Shown here: positions 54,525-63,943 of the stretch, piece after piece
How the letters are laid out: every line of letters begins with the position of its first letter
How positions within the stretch are numbered: the first letter of the stretch is position 1
Assembly (NCBI RefSeq): GCF_014638275.1
Contig: NZ_BMFJ01000001.1
Location: forward strand, 1,228,338-1,292,337
From: Primorskyibacter flagellatus
Lineage (GTDB): Bacteria > Pseudomonadota > Alphaproteobacteria > Rhodobacterales > Rhodobacteraceae
Reading direction: 5' to 3'
DNA: 64,000 bases
Program-made: the position numbers and the translations under genes
Notes under the pieces: model-generated
Databases searched by the model: none
What the model saw: the letters and a program-made list of their open reading frames with translations, nothing else
Told to the model about the DNA's origin: nothing

Positions 54525-55777
54525 GCGACGCTCCGGTAACGGTTCACCGGGGTTTCGATGCGGGACTTTGACGGCGGGCGATCATGGTAGCGGGCTGACA
54601 GCGTAAGCGGCCCGGCCGTGATGCGGAAGTAGTCGTAGTGATCCGGGCGATCGAAGGCGCAGAGGTACTGGAAATGCAGGCGGAAGAAGCGCCAGCGGAG
54701 CTCTTTCCAGCGTTCGGGCGACAGGGTCTGGGTGAAGGCGGCGGACAGGACGAGCGGCCAGCGTCTGGATTCGGGGGCGACGCCGGTGACGCTGACGGGA
54801 TCGCAGAGCGCAAAGGCGCAGCCGTCTCCGGGCGCTGTGACATCGACCCAGGTGATGTCCTGCGTCGAAAGGAAAGCGAGGTCGGCACGCAGGCGCTGTG
54901 CCTTCGGCAGGAAGGACACCATGGGCACGACCTGCCCGAGGGAAAGGAAGGAGAGCGTCGCACCGGCCGGCACGCGGCCCGCACGGATGAGGTCGGACAG
55001 GATCGAGACCGCAAGGTGCGCGCCGGAGGAGTGGCCGACGACGAGGACCTCGTCGGCGCTCGTCTCCAGCGCGTCGGCTATGGTGTCGGCGAAGGTGGAG
55101 ATACGTTGCTCCAACGCTTGAGGATTGGCTCCCATGTATCTGGCAGAGAAGGAATAGTCGTGCATGAGGTAGTAGGCAAAGAACTTGCCGTCCTTCTTGC
55201 GGAACCAGGTCAGCAGCCACCAGACGACCGCCCCGCCCTTGAGGATCGAGAGGATCAGGATTGGTATGGACAGTGGTGTTTCCGCATGTGCGGGCCAGAT
55301 CAGATGCTCGAGCCAGCCGCCAAACCAATCCACGATGACCGCCGCCAGCAGGCCCGCGGCGAGGGCGATGACAAGTTGTACCAGCAGGAAGACGATCGGG
55401 TAGAGCGCGGCGATCACCGGGCCCTTGCGCAGGCGCATCAGGCGGAACAGTGCTCCGGTGAAGATGTAGACTGACGCTGTACGTATGAGCGAAACGTAGG
55501 TGGCGAGGATCGTGCCGTCCATGCTGTCGCGCACGATGTCGGACCAGTAGAGCACCTCGATATCCGTTTCGACCGTCTCACCCTCCTGAGTGGACGTCAC
55601 GTGCCAGCCGTATGGGCCTTTGGTGGCCTTCGGCTTCAGGGCAATATCGTAGCCGGATATGCGCGCCTGCTCCGCCGCTTCCTTGCGGTAGAGTTCGCGG
55701 TAGCGCCGCGGGTGGATCGGGTCGTAGCCGGGGATGTAGAAGACCCGGCGTGTCTGGACTGTCTGCGGGCTGCTCAT
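54521..55777 (-). CDS. membrane protein with alpha/beta-hydrolase-like domain
   Basis: A 418-aa protein I cannot assign to a named family. N-terminal soluble part begins VFYIPGYDPIHPRRYRELYR; two or three membrane helices lie at about residues 120-200 (VIAALYPIVFLLVQLVIALA, IPILILSILKGGAVVWWLLT). The C-terminal part has a nucleophile-elbow motif VLVVGHSSGAHLAVSILSDL (G-H-S-S-G), as in alpha/beta hydrolases. Only the serine is clear; Asp and His partners cannot be fixed. It might be a lipase/esterase acting in the membrane. The 4-base overlap with the P450 gene suggests that they act on the same lipid or hydrophobic compound. Confidence 0.75.
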   Translation of the reverse strand: MSSPQTVQTRRVFYIPGYDPIHPRRYRELYRKEAAEQARISGYDIALKPKATKGPYGWHVTSTQEGETVETDIEVLYWSDIVRDSMDGTILATYVSLIRTASVYIFTGALFRLMRLRKGPVIAALYPIVFLLVQLVIALAAGLLAAVIVDWFGGWLEHLIWPAHAETPLSIPILILSILKGGAVVWWLLTWFRKKDGKFFAYYLMHDYSFSARYMGANPQALEQRISTFADTIADALETSADEVLVVGHSSGAHLAVSILSDLIRAGRVPAGATLSFLSLGQVVPMVSFLPKAQRLRADLAFLSTQDITWVDVTAPGDGCAFALCDPVSVTGVAPESRRWPLVLSAAFTQTLSPERWKELRWRFFRLHFQYLCAFDRPDHYDYFRITAGPLTLSARYHDRPPSKSRIETPVNRYRSVA

Positions 55778-55863
55778 GTCTGCCTCATTCTTTTTTGAGG
55801 CGTTGTATACCATGTTCGGGGCGAAAGTGTGAACGCAGCGTACGGTGCCCCCTGTGTCCGCCC

Positions 55864-56613
55864 TCAGCCCAGTGTGGCAAGGCCGGGGAAGGTTTCCAAC
55901 AGCCAGAAGGACATGGCCGAAAAGCCCCCCGTCAGCATCAGCAGGCCGATGGTCCAGAGCAGCAGGCCCATGATACGCTCGATCCGTTCCATGTTGCGCT
56001 TCATCCAGTTCATCGTTCCGGTGAGGCGCGGGAGGAAGGCGGCGACCAGCAGGAATGGGATGCCCAGCCCCGCCGCGTAGACCGCCAGCAGGGCGGTTCC
56101 GCGCGCGACCGAGGCCTCCGATGCCGCGAGGGAGAGGATCGCACCAAGCTGCGGACCGATGCAGGGGGTCCAGCCGAAGGCAAAGGCGAGGCCGAGGACA
56201 TAGGCCCCGAAGGCGGAGCCGCCGCGGTCGCCCGCGTCAAGCCGCGCTTCGCGATCGAGGAAGCCAATGCGGTAGATCCCGAGGAAATGCGCGCCGAACA
56301 CCATGACGAGGACACCGGCACCGGTGTTGAACCAGCCCTGGTAGCGCAGGAACATAGTCCCGACGACGGAGGCCGCGAAGCCGAGCAGCAGGAACACGGT
56401 GGAGAGGCCAAGCACGAACATCAGCGCGGCAGAGAGCGCCCGCCCCCGTCGCTGCCCCTGCCCGAGGTCGCCGAGGGTCACGCCGGACATATAGGCGATA
56501 TAAGGCGGTACGATCGGCAGGACGCAGGGGCTGAGGAAGGAGATCCCCCCCGCCAGCAGCGCCACGATCATGGCGGGCAGAAGCCCCGCGTCGAAGATGT
56601 CGATCCCGAACAT
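55864..56613 (-). CDS. ccdA: cytochrome c biogenesis protein CcdA
   Basis: A 249-aa, six-helix thiol transporter that passes electrons from cytoplasmic thioredoxin to periplasmic thiols for cytochrome c maturation. The paired cysteines are in LSPCVLPIVPPYIAYMSG and FGWTPCIGPQLGAILSLA, one in each half of the internal repeat. ATG 56613 (MFGIDIFDAG) is chosen; a TTG two codons before is less likely. It may serve the many cytochromes of the copper island. Confidence 0.93.
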   Translation of the reverse strand: MFGIDIFDAGLLPAMIVALLAGGISFLSPCVLPIVPPYIAYMSGVTLGDLGQGQRRGRALSAALMFVLGLSTVFLLLGFAASVVGTMFLRYQGWFNTGAGVLVMVFGAHFLGIYRIGFLDREARLDAGDRGGSAFGAYVLGLAFAFGWTPCIGPQLGAILSLAASEASVARGTALLAVYAAGLGIPFLLVAAFLPRLTGTMNWMKRNMERIERIMGLLLWTIGLLMLTGGFSAMSFWLLETFPGLATLG

Positions 56614-56760
56614 GGGCAAGGATTAGCGCAGGTTAGCGGGTTCGTCACGCGGGGCGATGTCGCGGGGCGGTCACAAGGGTGTTGATGGGGTGAAACATGG
56701 ATGGAGCGGCTGGTCGGGCAGAGATTGCGTCGTCTTGGCCGGGGGAGTATTGGCGCGGGC

Positions 56761-56994
56761 ATGACCGTTGATATCGACGCCCTCGGGCTTCTGTGCCCCC
56801 TGCCCGTTCTGAAGCTGCGCAAGCGGCTGGAGGGGGTGCCCGTCGGGGCGGAGGTGAGCATTCTGACGGACGATCCGGTCGCGGTGATCGACATCCCTGT
56901 TTTCTGCCGCGACGGCGGGCACGAGGTCGTGGACAGCCGGGAGGACGCTGGCGGTCTGGTGTTCCGGGTGCGGAAGGGTTCGGCGCAGGGCTGA
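56761..56994 (+). CDS. tusA: TusA-family sulfurtransferase
   Basis: A 77-aa sulfur carrier: VDIDALGLLCPLPVLKLRKR with the active Cys12 in the CPxP motif, followed by VSILTDDPVAVIDIPVFCRD and GHEVVD. It moves persulfide sulfur for tRNA thiolation or molybdenum cofactor work. ATG 56761 follows GGGGGAGT-type sequence at a longer distance. A palindrome CCCTCTCCC/GGGAGAGGG at 57033-57056 downstream could end the transcript, although it lacks a T-run. Confidence 0.9.
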   Translation: MTVDIDALGLLCPLPVLKLRKRLEGVPVGAEVSILTDDPVAVIDIPVFCRDGGHEVVDSREDAGGLVFRVRKGSAQG

Positions 56995-57549
56995 GGCTGG
57001 GTTTGTCGGGCGCTGCGGCCCCCTCACCCCGGCCCTCTCCCTCGTGGGGGAGAGGGAGTCGCTGCCGTACGGGGTTGGGTGGTGGTAGCAGGGCGGTTTG
57101 GGCGGGGCACTGTCACCTGGGTCTGTGACTGCCGTCATTCCCGGGGCCGCGCGTTGCAAAGGCTCGTTTCTGGCCAACCCGTCCTTTCATATCATCGCAC
57201 TCCGCGGGGTGGTACCTCATCCACCCTTCCCGATTTTATCCTCTGGTCTGACCGGAGACTCCTGTGCCGCCCTGCGCCACGTCGTCGCCAACGGCATTCT
57301 GAGGCCGATCATCCCCCTCCCGGCGTCATCCTCGGGTTCGACCCGAGGGTCACCTGCCACCCTGCGCCGCCTGATCGTCAAACACGCCCATGGTTCTCCG
57401 CCCTCCCGTATCACATGGTCCTCCTGCCTGCCCGGTCGGTCCCATGATGAAGCGCGCATGAGGGCAGCTCCTCGGGTCGTGCCCGAGGATGACGGGTCTT
57501 TGAGGTGGAAGCGGCTGCATGGCGGCCGGCGCCGACGATTGCGCGAAAC
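56995..57549. other. 555-base gap with degenerate palindromic repeats
   Basis: No gene. It holds hairpins typical of dispersed alphaproteobacterial elements: CCCTCTCCC/GGGAGAGGG (57033-57056), CTCGGGT-TCG-ACCCGAG (57331-57347) next to GTCATC, and CTCGGG/CCCGAG (57471-57487) next to GATGACGGG. Long open frames here are products of GC bias. Confidence 0.5.
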
Positions 57550-57551
57550 AA

Positions 57552-57578
57552 AAACGGCGACCGCGGGGGCCGCCGTTT
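57552..57578 (-). terminator. rne intrinsic terminator
   Basis: AAACGGCG/CGCCGTTT, 8-bp stem, 18 bases after the rne stop. On the minus strand it is followed by TTTTGTTTC. Confidence 0.75.
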
Positions 57579-57596
57579 CCGTTCAATCATATCGCC

Positions 57597-60257
57597 TCAG
57601 CCCTTGCCGAGGGACCACCAGCCGCGGCGTTTGGGCTTGTCGTCCTCCGGGGCGGCTTCGGCCTCGGCGGGTTCAAGCTCCGGTTCCTTGGCGGGCTCGG
57701 GGGCTGGCTCCGGGGCTGGCTGGGTTTCTGCAGCCGGCTCGGGCGCCGCTTCCGCGACCGGTTCGGGCGTGGGCTCGGGCGTCGGTTCCGGCGCGGGTGC
57801 AGGTTCGGCTGCGGCCTCGGGCTCTGCGGGCTGCTCCGGTTCTGCCGCCTTCTTGGCGCGCGAACGGGTGCGCTTGGGTTTGGGCTTGGGGGCCTCTTCC
57901 TCTGCCGAGGCCTCGGCTTCGGTTGGTGCCGCTTCCTCCGCCGGGGCTTCGGGCTCGGCAGGAGCAGCGTCCGCGGTCTCCGCCGACTCCTCGGCGGGCG
58001 TGTCGGACTTCTTGCGGCTGCGCGAACGGGAGCGGGAGCGGCGCTTGGGCTTTTCGCCCTCGCCTTCCCCTTCGGCTTCAGGTTCGTCCGTGTCAGCAGC
58101 CGCATCCCCGGTCGACTCGGCTGGGCTGTCGCCCTCACCCTCGGACTCGCCTTCGGAGCCGCTGTTCACCTGGTCGTCGCCGGAGCCGTTGCCGGACCCG
58201 CCGCGCCGACGCCGCCGGCGACGGCGACGCTTCTTGGGCTTCTGATCGTCGCCTTCGGAGCTTTCGCCCTGAGTTTCGGAGGTCTGATCCTCTTCTTCCT
58301 CGATCTCCTCCTCGACCACGTCGTCGTCGGTCTGGTCCATCAGCATGGCATCGGCCGAAACCACGGCAGAAGGCTCGGGAACCACGCGGGTGGCGGTCTT
58401 GAACTTTTCAAGCGTGAAATCGGGGCTGACCAGGTGCGGGTCGCCCTCGATACGGACGGAAAGGCCGTAGCGCGCCTCTACCGCGGCAACGTGTTCGCGC
58501 TTCTGGTTCATCAGGTAGTTGGCGATGCCGACCGGGCATTTCACCAGCACCTCGCGCGAGCGGCGGCGGGTGCCCTCTTCCTCGATCTGGCGCAGGATGT
58601 TCAGCGCCATGGAGTCGTCGGACCGGATGAGGCCGGTGCCGTGGCAGGACGGGCACGGCTGCGTGGTCGCTTCGAGCATCCCCGGACGGAGGCGCTGGCG
58701 CGACATTTCCAGCAGGCCGAAGCCCGAGATGCGGCCGACCTGAATGCGTGCGCGGTCGGTCTTGAGCTTGTCCTTCAGCTTCTTCTCGACGGCGAGGTTG
58801 TTCTTGCGCTCGTCCATGTCGATGAAGTCGATGACGATCAGCCCGGCAAGGTCGCGCAGGCGAAGCTGACGGGCGACTTCTTCGGCCGCTTCGAGGTTGG
58901 TCTTGGTCGCCGTATCCTCGATCGAGCCTTCCTTGGTGGCGCGGCCGGAGTTCACGTCGATGGCCACCAGCGCCTCGGTCACGCCGATGACGATGTAGCC
59001 GCCGGATTTCAGCTGCACGACGGGATTGAACATGGCGCCGAGGTAGCTTTCGACCTGGTAGCGGGCGAAAAGCGGCATCTGTTCGTTGTAGTATTTCACG
59101 TTCTTGGCGTGGGACGGCATGATCATCTTCATGAAGTCCTTGGCGTTGCGGTAGCCGCGTTCGCCTTCCACCAGAACCTCGTCGATGTCGCGCGAGTAAA
59201 GATCGCGGATGGACCGCTTGATGAGGTCGCCTTCCTCGTAGATCTTGGCGGGCGCGATCGACTTGAGCGTCAGTTCGCGGATCTGTTCCCACATGCGCTG
59301 GAGATATTCGTAGTCGCGCTTGATCTCGGTCTTGGTGCGCTTGGCCCCGGCGGTGCGCACGATCAGGCCCGCGCCCTTGGGCACGTCGATTTCCGACGCG
59401 GTTTCCTTGAGCTTCTTGCGGTCGACGGCGTTGGTGATCTTGCGGGAGATGCCGCCGCCACGCGCGGTGTTGGGCATCAGCACGCAATAACGACCGGCGA
59501 GCGAGAGATAGGTGGTGAGGGCGGCGCCCTTGTTGCCACGTTCCTCTTTCACGACCTGCACCAGCATGATCTGGCGGACCTTCACGACCTCCTGGATCTT
59601 GTAGCGGCGCGGGCGCGGCTTGCGGACCGGGCGGAGGTCTTCGTGATCGTCCTCTTCGGCGACGGATTCGATCTCGTCGTCGAGAGCGGCGGCGTCGCGC
59701 ACCGTATCCTCGGCAGCGTGGTCGTGGTCGTGGTGGTGGTGATCGTCGTCCTCCGGTTCTTCGACCGGGGTTTCGGCGACCGTTTCCATCGGGGACAGGC
59801 CTTCGCCCTCTTCCGGCTCCTCGCCGTCGAGGTCGATGGTTTCCATGCCGGAGATGTCCTCGCCCGTGGCGACGGCATCGTCGGAGGAGACCTTTTCCGC
59901 CTTTGCCGGCCGGCGGCGACGGGATTTCGGTTTTTCGTCGGCTTCTTCGCGCGCCTTCATCGCCTCGGCATAGGCGCGCTCTTCCTCCATCAGGGCCTCA
60001 CGGTCCGCGACGGGGATCTGATAGTAATCCGGGTGGATTTCCGAGAAGGCGAGGAAGCCGTGGCGGTTGCCGCCGTAGTCCACAAAGGCTGCCTGGAGCG
60101 AGGGTTCGACCCGCGTGACCTTGGCGAGGTATATGTTGCCGGCTAGCTGGCGTTTGTTTTCCGATTCAAAGTCGAATTCCTCGACCTTGTTTCCGTCCAC
60201 CACCACGACGCGGGTCTCTTCCGCGTGGGTGGCATCGATGAGCATTTTCTTGGCCAT
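57597..60257 (-). CDS. rne: ribonuclease E/G
   Basis: An 886-aa endoribonuclease, the centre of the RNA degradosome. The N-terminal S1 domain (YLAKVTRVEPSLQAAFVDYG then GNRHGFLAF) is split by a long acidic insert (residues 110-200, rich in E/D, with a HHHHDHDH stretch). The catalytic domain has AIDVNSGRAT (D434) and a second acidic block VIDFIDMD, and the zinc link CPSCHGTG (C535, C538). The C-terminal third (from about 650) is low-complexity: acidic, Arg-rich (KKRRRRRRRRRG) and Ala/Pro/Glu repeats. That tail is the scaffold region in this family. ATG 60257 is chosen (MAKKMLIDATHAEE). Confidence 0.96.
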   Translation of the reverse strand: MAKKMLIDATHAEETRVVVVDGNKVEEFDFESENKRQLAGNIYLAKVTRVEPSLQAAFVDYGGNRHGFLAFSEIHPDYYQIPVADREALMEEERAYAEAMKAREEADEKPKSRRRRPAKAEKVSSDDAVATGEDISGMETIDLDGEEPEEGEGLSPMETVAETPVEEPEDDDHHHHDHDHAAEDTVRDAAALDDEIESVAEEDDHEDLRPVRKPRPRRYKIQEVVKVRQIMLVQVVKEERGNKGAALTTYLSLAGRYCVLMPNTARGGGISRKITNAVDRKKLKETASEIDVPKGAGLIVRTAGAKRTKTEIKRDYEYLQRMWEQIRELTLKSIAPAKIYEEGDLIKRSIRDLYSRDIDEVLVEGERGYRNAKDFMKMIMPSHAKNVKYYNEQMPLFARYQVESYLGAMFNPVVQLKSGGYIVIGVTEALVAIDVNSGRATKEGSIEDTATKTNLEAAEEVARQLRLRDLAGLIVIDFIDMDERKNNLAVEKKLKDKLKTDRARIQVGRISGFGLLEMSRQRLRPGMLEATTQPCPSCHGTGLIRSDDSMALNILRQIEEEGTRRRSREVLVKCPVGIANYLMNQKREHVAAVEARYGLSVRIEGDPHLVSPDFTLEKFKTATRVVPEPSAVVSADAMLMDQTDDDVVEEEIEEEEDQTSETQGESSEGDDQKPKKRRRRRRRRRGGSGNGSGDDQVNSGSEGESEGEGDSPAESTGDAAADTDEPEAEGEGEGEKPKRRSRSRSRSRKKSDTPAEESAETADAAPAEPEAPAEEAAPTEAEASAEEEAPKPKPKRTRSRAKKAAEPEQPAEPEAAAEPAPAPEPTPEPTPEPVAEAAPEPAAETQPAPEPAPEPAKEPELEPAEAEAAPEDDKPKRRGWWSLGKG

Positions 60258-60663
60258 TGTATCCAATTGCGCGCGGATCCCTCCCTTGGTCCTGGCGGAC
60301 CCGAGGCGAAATCGGCGTGTCTGATTAGGGCGATGGTACGGGCGTGACGCGGCAAAGCTGCGAGGCGGCGCGGCTGCGCCCTGCCCCTGCCTGCTGTCAT
60401 GTCGTCGCGCCTCATCGCGGTTCTTCTCCGGCGGTTTGCTGCCAGTGGCAGGTCCCGCCCGTTCGGTGCCTGGTCAGCTTGTCGGGCCGCCCGGCGTTTG
60501 GATGACCCCTTGCGGGATCCATTCGGTCTGTCCAGTCATCCGGGGCCGGTCTTTCGGACGGTCCCTGCAATATCCGGAGCAGAGAAACTTACGTGCGCCG
60601 ACGCCTGTTCGCGTCACGCCATTTGTCCACAATAGGGGTGCGGGTGGTGAAAAGACAATGGAG
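60258..60663. other. gene-free region; long leader of rne
   Basis: No coding frame with support. Its left part must be the 5' untranslated region of rne, which in many bacteria is long and used for self-control by RNase E. I see no recognised motif beyond GC-rich hairpins. Confidence 0.4.
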
Positions 60664-60667
60664 AAAA

Positions 60668-60721
60668 TGGTCGCGGCGGTTTCGCATCGGAAAATTGCCT
60701 GCGGAACGGACGCCGCGACCA
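60668..60721 (-). terminator. dctD terminator
   Basis: TGGTCGCGGCG and CGCCGCGACCA form an 11-bp stem with a 32-base loop, 25 bases after the dctD stop on the minus strand. It is followed by TTTTCTCC, a short T-run. Confidence 0.6.
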
Positions 60722-60745
60722 CTGTGATCCCGTAGGTCGATCCGG

Positions 60746-62083
60746 TCAGTTGATATAGTCGGAGCGCTGAAGCCCGTACTTCGCCATCTTCTCGTTCAGG
60801 GTGCGGCGCGGCAGGCAGAGCTCATCCATGACGGATGAGATGGAGCCCTTGTGGCGGCGCATCGTGTTGTCGATGAGCATGCGCTCGAACGCCTCCACGT
60901 ATTCCTTGAGCGGCTTGCCCTCGGTCGTCACGACGGACTGCATGTCATCGTGTTCGGTCATCAGCAGCGAGGCGATGGTGCCAGACCCGCGGCGTGACTG
61001 GAGCACTGCGCGTTCGGCGACGTTGATCAGCTGACGGACGTTGCCCGGCCAGGGCGCCTGGAGCAGCTGCGCGGCCTCCTGCGCGGCGACCTTGGGGGCG
61101 TCGCAGCCGTATTCCTCGGAGAACTGTTCGGTGAAGGTGGTGAACAGGGTCAGCACGTCCTCTCCGCGCTGGCGCAGCGGCGGGACGGTGATGCGGAGCG
61201 CGGCGAGGCGGTAGAACAGGTCGGAGCGCAGCGCGTCCTCGCAGGTGCGGTCGGCCTCCTGCATGTTGGAGATCGCGACGATCCGCGTTTCGCCGGGCGT
61301 GCCCTGTTCGTTGATCATGTTCAGCAGCTTGCCCTGCAGAGTGTCGCTCAGCGCCTCAACGTCTTCCAGCACCAGCGTTCCGCCGCGCGCCTCTTCCACG
61401 GCGGGCAGCTGGCTGTCTTCGGGGTTCATCGGGCCGAACAGGCGCTTGGCCAGCGCATCGCTGTCCATCGCGGCGCAGGAGACCAGCACGAATTTCTTTC
61501 CGGCGCGGGCGCCGACGGCGTGCAGGGCATGGGCGACCAGCGTCTTGCCGGTGCCGGTTTCGCCGTCGATCAGGACGTGACCGTCGGCCTGGCCGAGGTC
61601 GAGGATGTCCTCGCGCAGCCGTTCCATCGCCGGAGAGGTGCCGATGAGCTTCTTCATCAGCTGACCGCCGTCCGACAGTTCGCGCCGCAGTTGGCGGTTG
61701 TCCATCACCAGACGGCGGGCATTGGCGGCCTTCTTGGCCAGCTGGTTCATGCGGTCCGGGTCGAAGGGTTTTTCAAGAAAGTCGAAAGCGCCGATGCGCA
61801 TCGCCTCGACCGCCATGGGCACGTCGCCGTGGCCGGTGATCATGATGACCGGCAGGGCGGAGTCCGATCCCATGAGCTTCCTCAGGAACTGCATCCCGTC
61901 CATGCCGGGCATGCGGATGTCGGAAATCACGATGCCCGGATAGTCGGGACCAAGGGATTTCAGCGCGTCCTCCGCGCTCGGGAAGGTTTCGGTGTCATAG
62001 CCCGACAGGGCGAGCCACTGGCTGATCGACTGACGCATGTCCTGTTCGTCGTCGACAATCGCGATCTTCATGGCCTTTTGCAT
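60746..62083 (-). CDS. dctD: DctD-type response regulator lacking the GAFTGA loop
   Basis: A 445-aa response regulator. Receiver domain: DDE at 11-13, D55 in SDIRMPGMDG. AAA+ domain: Walker A GETGTGKT (174-181), Walker B-like GGTLVLEDVE, and arginine finger region RSDLFYRLAALRI. Fis-type helix-turn-helix at the C-terminus (SSVMDELCLPRRTLNEKMAK). The GAFTGA loop used to touch sigma-54 is absent: after RLFG (213-217) comes PMNPEDSQLPAVEEARGG. Thus it may activate without sigma-54, as NtrC of Rhodobacter capsulatus does. It is paired with the kinase gene upstream (18 bases). Likely controls C4-dicarboxylate (TRAP/Dct) transport. An internal ATG at 62071 is an alternative start. Confidence 0.9.
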   Translation of the reverse strand: MQKAMKIAIVDDEQDMRQSISQWLALSGYDTETFPSAEDALKSLGPDYPGIVISDIRMPGMDGMQFLRKLMGSDSALPVIMITGHGDVPMAVEAMRIGAFDFLEKPFDPDRMNQLAKKAANARRLVMDNRQLRRELSDGGQLMKKLIGTSPAMERLREDILDLGQADGHVLIDGETGTGKTLVAHALHAVGARAGKKFVLVSCAAMDSDALAKRLFGPMNPEDSQLPAVEEARGGTLVLEDVEALSDTLQGKLLNMINEQGTPGETRIVAISNMQEADRTCEDALRSDLFYRLAALRITVPPLRQRGEDVLTLFTTFTEQFSEEYGCDAPKVAAQEAAQLLQAPWPGNVRQLINVAERAVLQSRRGSGTIASLLMTEHDDMQSVVTTEGKPLKEYVEAFERMLIDNTMRRHKGSISSVMDELCLPRRTLNEKMAKYGLQRSDYIN

Positions 62084-62101
62084 TTACGGTTCTCCGGTCA
62101 A

Positions 62102-63883
62102 TCACTCGGCTGCTTCGATCTCTGCCTGTTCGTTCAAGATAGGCAGCTGTATCTCGAAAACAGCCCCACCCGTCTCTGCGTTCCGTGCGGTCAGACGTCC
62201 GCCGAGGTCGTTCACGATACCCGAGGAGATGGCAAGACCAAGGCCGACCCCGTCTCCGGGCTGCTTGGTGGTGTAGAAAGGTTCGAAAAGATCGTCGAGA
62301 TTCTCGATCCCCGTACCATTATCGCGCACCGTGATCGTGGCGGTTTCCCCGGCCGACAGGATAACGTCGACAGAGGGGTTGGCGACGGTAGAGGTTGCGT
62401 CCAGCGCGTTCCGCAGCAGGTTGATGAGCACCTGTTCCAGACGCACCCGGTCGGCCATGACGCGCACGGGACGGTCGGGGATGGCGCGGGTGATGCGGAT
62501 CTGGCGCTGACGCAGCTGCGGCTCCATCATGGACAGGGCGGAATTGAGCGCATCGCCAACGTTTACAGGGGCGAACTGCTCTCCTCCCTTGCGCGCATAG
62601 CTCTTCAGCTGGCGGGTGATGGAGCCCATGCGGTTGATGAGATCGTCGATCCGCTGGAAGGACGACAGCGCCTCATCCGGGCGGTTCCGGCGCAGCAGCA
62701 GGGCGGCCCCGGCGAGGTAGGTCTTCATCGCGGCGAGCGGCTGGTTGAGCTCGTGACTGACAGCGGCGGACATCTCACCCAGTGCGGCCAGCTTGGAAGA
62801 CTGTGCGAGGGTCTGTTCGGCCACGGCGAGCGACTTCTGCATCCGCTCCCGCTCGGCGATCTCCCGCTGCAGGCGTTCGTTCAATGCGCGGAGTTCCGCC
62901 GACTCCATCTGGAAGAGCGCCATGCGCAGCGCGTTCTTGCGGCTGAGGGCGTAGAAGGCCAGCGCCATGAGGATGGCGAACCCCATGATTTCGAGCGCGA
63001 GCACGCCGTTCACCTTCTCCCTGACAGAGGCATAGGTGGTGAAGGATGCGATCTGCCAGCCCCGGAACGGCAGGCGTGAGGCGACGCGCATCACGGCCTC
63101 GCCCTTCACGTAGGCGTCGGCGGGCAGCGCGGACCAGTCGGCGGTGGCCTGAATGGCGCGCTGGATCGCCGTTTCGGGCGGTTCGCGCTTCAGCGCCACG
63201 CCCTCGGTCAGGCCGCGCCAGCGCGGTTCGGTGGCGAGGATGATCTCTCCGGTGCTGTCGGTGACCAGCACGGCGTCGGAAATCCCGGCCCAGGCCCGTT
63301 CGAACTTCTGCAGGTCGACCTCGACCACGATCACGCCAGCGGTGGTGCCGCTGCTTTCCATCCGGCGGGAATAGGTGAACCGGTAGCCGACCCCTTCGCG
63401 CGCGGCGACGGTGAAGACGGTGCCGGTCGAGGCCAGCGCATCGACGAAATGCTGCAGGCCGGAGTGCATTTCCCCAAGCCGGTTGCGGTCGGTCGCGGCC
63501 ACGGTGCGCCCGTCCTTGTCCAGCAGCATCAGTGAGGCCGCGCCGATTTCGTCGACGAAGGAGATCAGGCGCTGCGTGGACTGGGAATAGTCGGCGGAGT
63601 TCAGCGCCCCGATCAGCGTCGGGTCGCGCGCCAGCAGCTGCGGCACGATGGAATTGCGCCGCAGTTCGCTGACCAGGTTGCCGCCGTAGAGTGCGAGGCG
63701 CAGTTCGGCGCGGTTGCGGGTGTTCTGGGTGAAACGGTCTGTCAGCGCGGAGTTGGTGATCCAGATCGTCGCCAGCGCGATCAGGAAAAACACGCCAAGC
63801 GCCACCCGGCTGCGCCAGCTGAACGTCGGCCCGCCGATCCGGCGTGCCGGCAGGGGCTGGGGAGGCATGGTGGTTTCCTGCAT
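62102..63883 (-). CDS. dctB: DctB-type sensor histidine kinase
   Basis: A 593-aa membrane kinase. Two membrane helices (VALGVFFLIALATIWITNSA and VLALEIMGFAILMALAFYAL) flank a periplasmic double-PAS-type sensor (residues 50-300). Then a coiled coil (AELRALNERLQREIAERERM), the H-box AAVSHELNQPLAAMKTYLAG, and the ATPase domain (NLLRNALDAT, VRDNGTGIENLDDLFEPFYT, GVGLGLAISSGIVNDLGG). Probable signal: C4-dicarboxylates such as succinate. It phosphorylates the adjacent DctD. Confidence 0.93.
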   Translation of the reverse strand: MQETTMPPQPLPARRIGGPTFSWRSRVALGVFFLIALATIWITNSALTDRFTQNTRNRAELRLALYGGNLVSELRRNSIVPQLLARDPTLIGALNSADYSQSTQRLISFVDEIGAASLMLLDKDGRTVAATDRNRLGEMHSGLQHFVDALASTGTVFTVAAREGVGYRFTYSRRMESSGTTAGVIVVEVDLQKFERAWAGISDAVLVTDSTGEIILATEPRWRGLTEGVALKREPPETAIQRAIQATADWSALPADAYVKGEAVMRVASRLPFRGWQIASFTTYASVREKVNGVLALEIMGFAILMALAFYALSRKNALRMALFQMESAELRALNERLQREIAERERMQKSLAVAEQTLAQSSKLAALGEMSAAVSHELNQPLAAMKTYLAGAALLLRRNRPDEALSSFQRIDDLINRMGSITRQLKSYARKGGEQFAPVNVGDALNSALSMMEPQLRQRQIRITRAIPDRPVRVMADRVRLEQVLINLLRNALDATSTVANPSVDVILSAGETATITVRDNGTGIENLDDLFEPFYTTKQPGDGVGLGLAISSGIVNDLGGRLTARNAETGGAVFEIQLPILNEQAEIEAAE

Positions 63884-63943
63884 ACCGTAATCTAGGTCAG
63901 CGGGCCGATCCGCTCAAGCCAGACGGGCGAAACCGCGTGTTGC

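Noticed and set aside
57331-57487. Regulatory hairpins controlling tusA or rne.
   Set aside because: The CTCGGG/CCCGAG elements resemble scattered genomic repeats and have no fixed relation to either gene.
57098-60146. Long plus-strand frames opposite rne (for example 57519-60146).
   Set aside because: Low-complexity mirror of the acidic/proline repeats of RNase E; no domain of its own.
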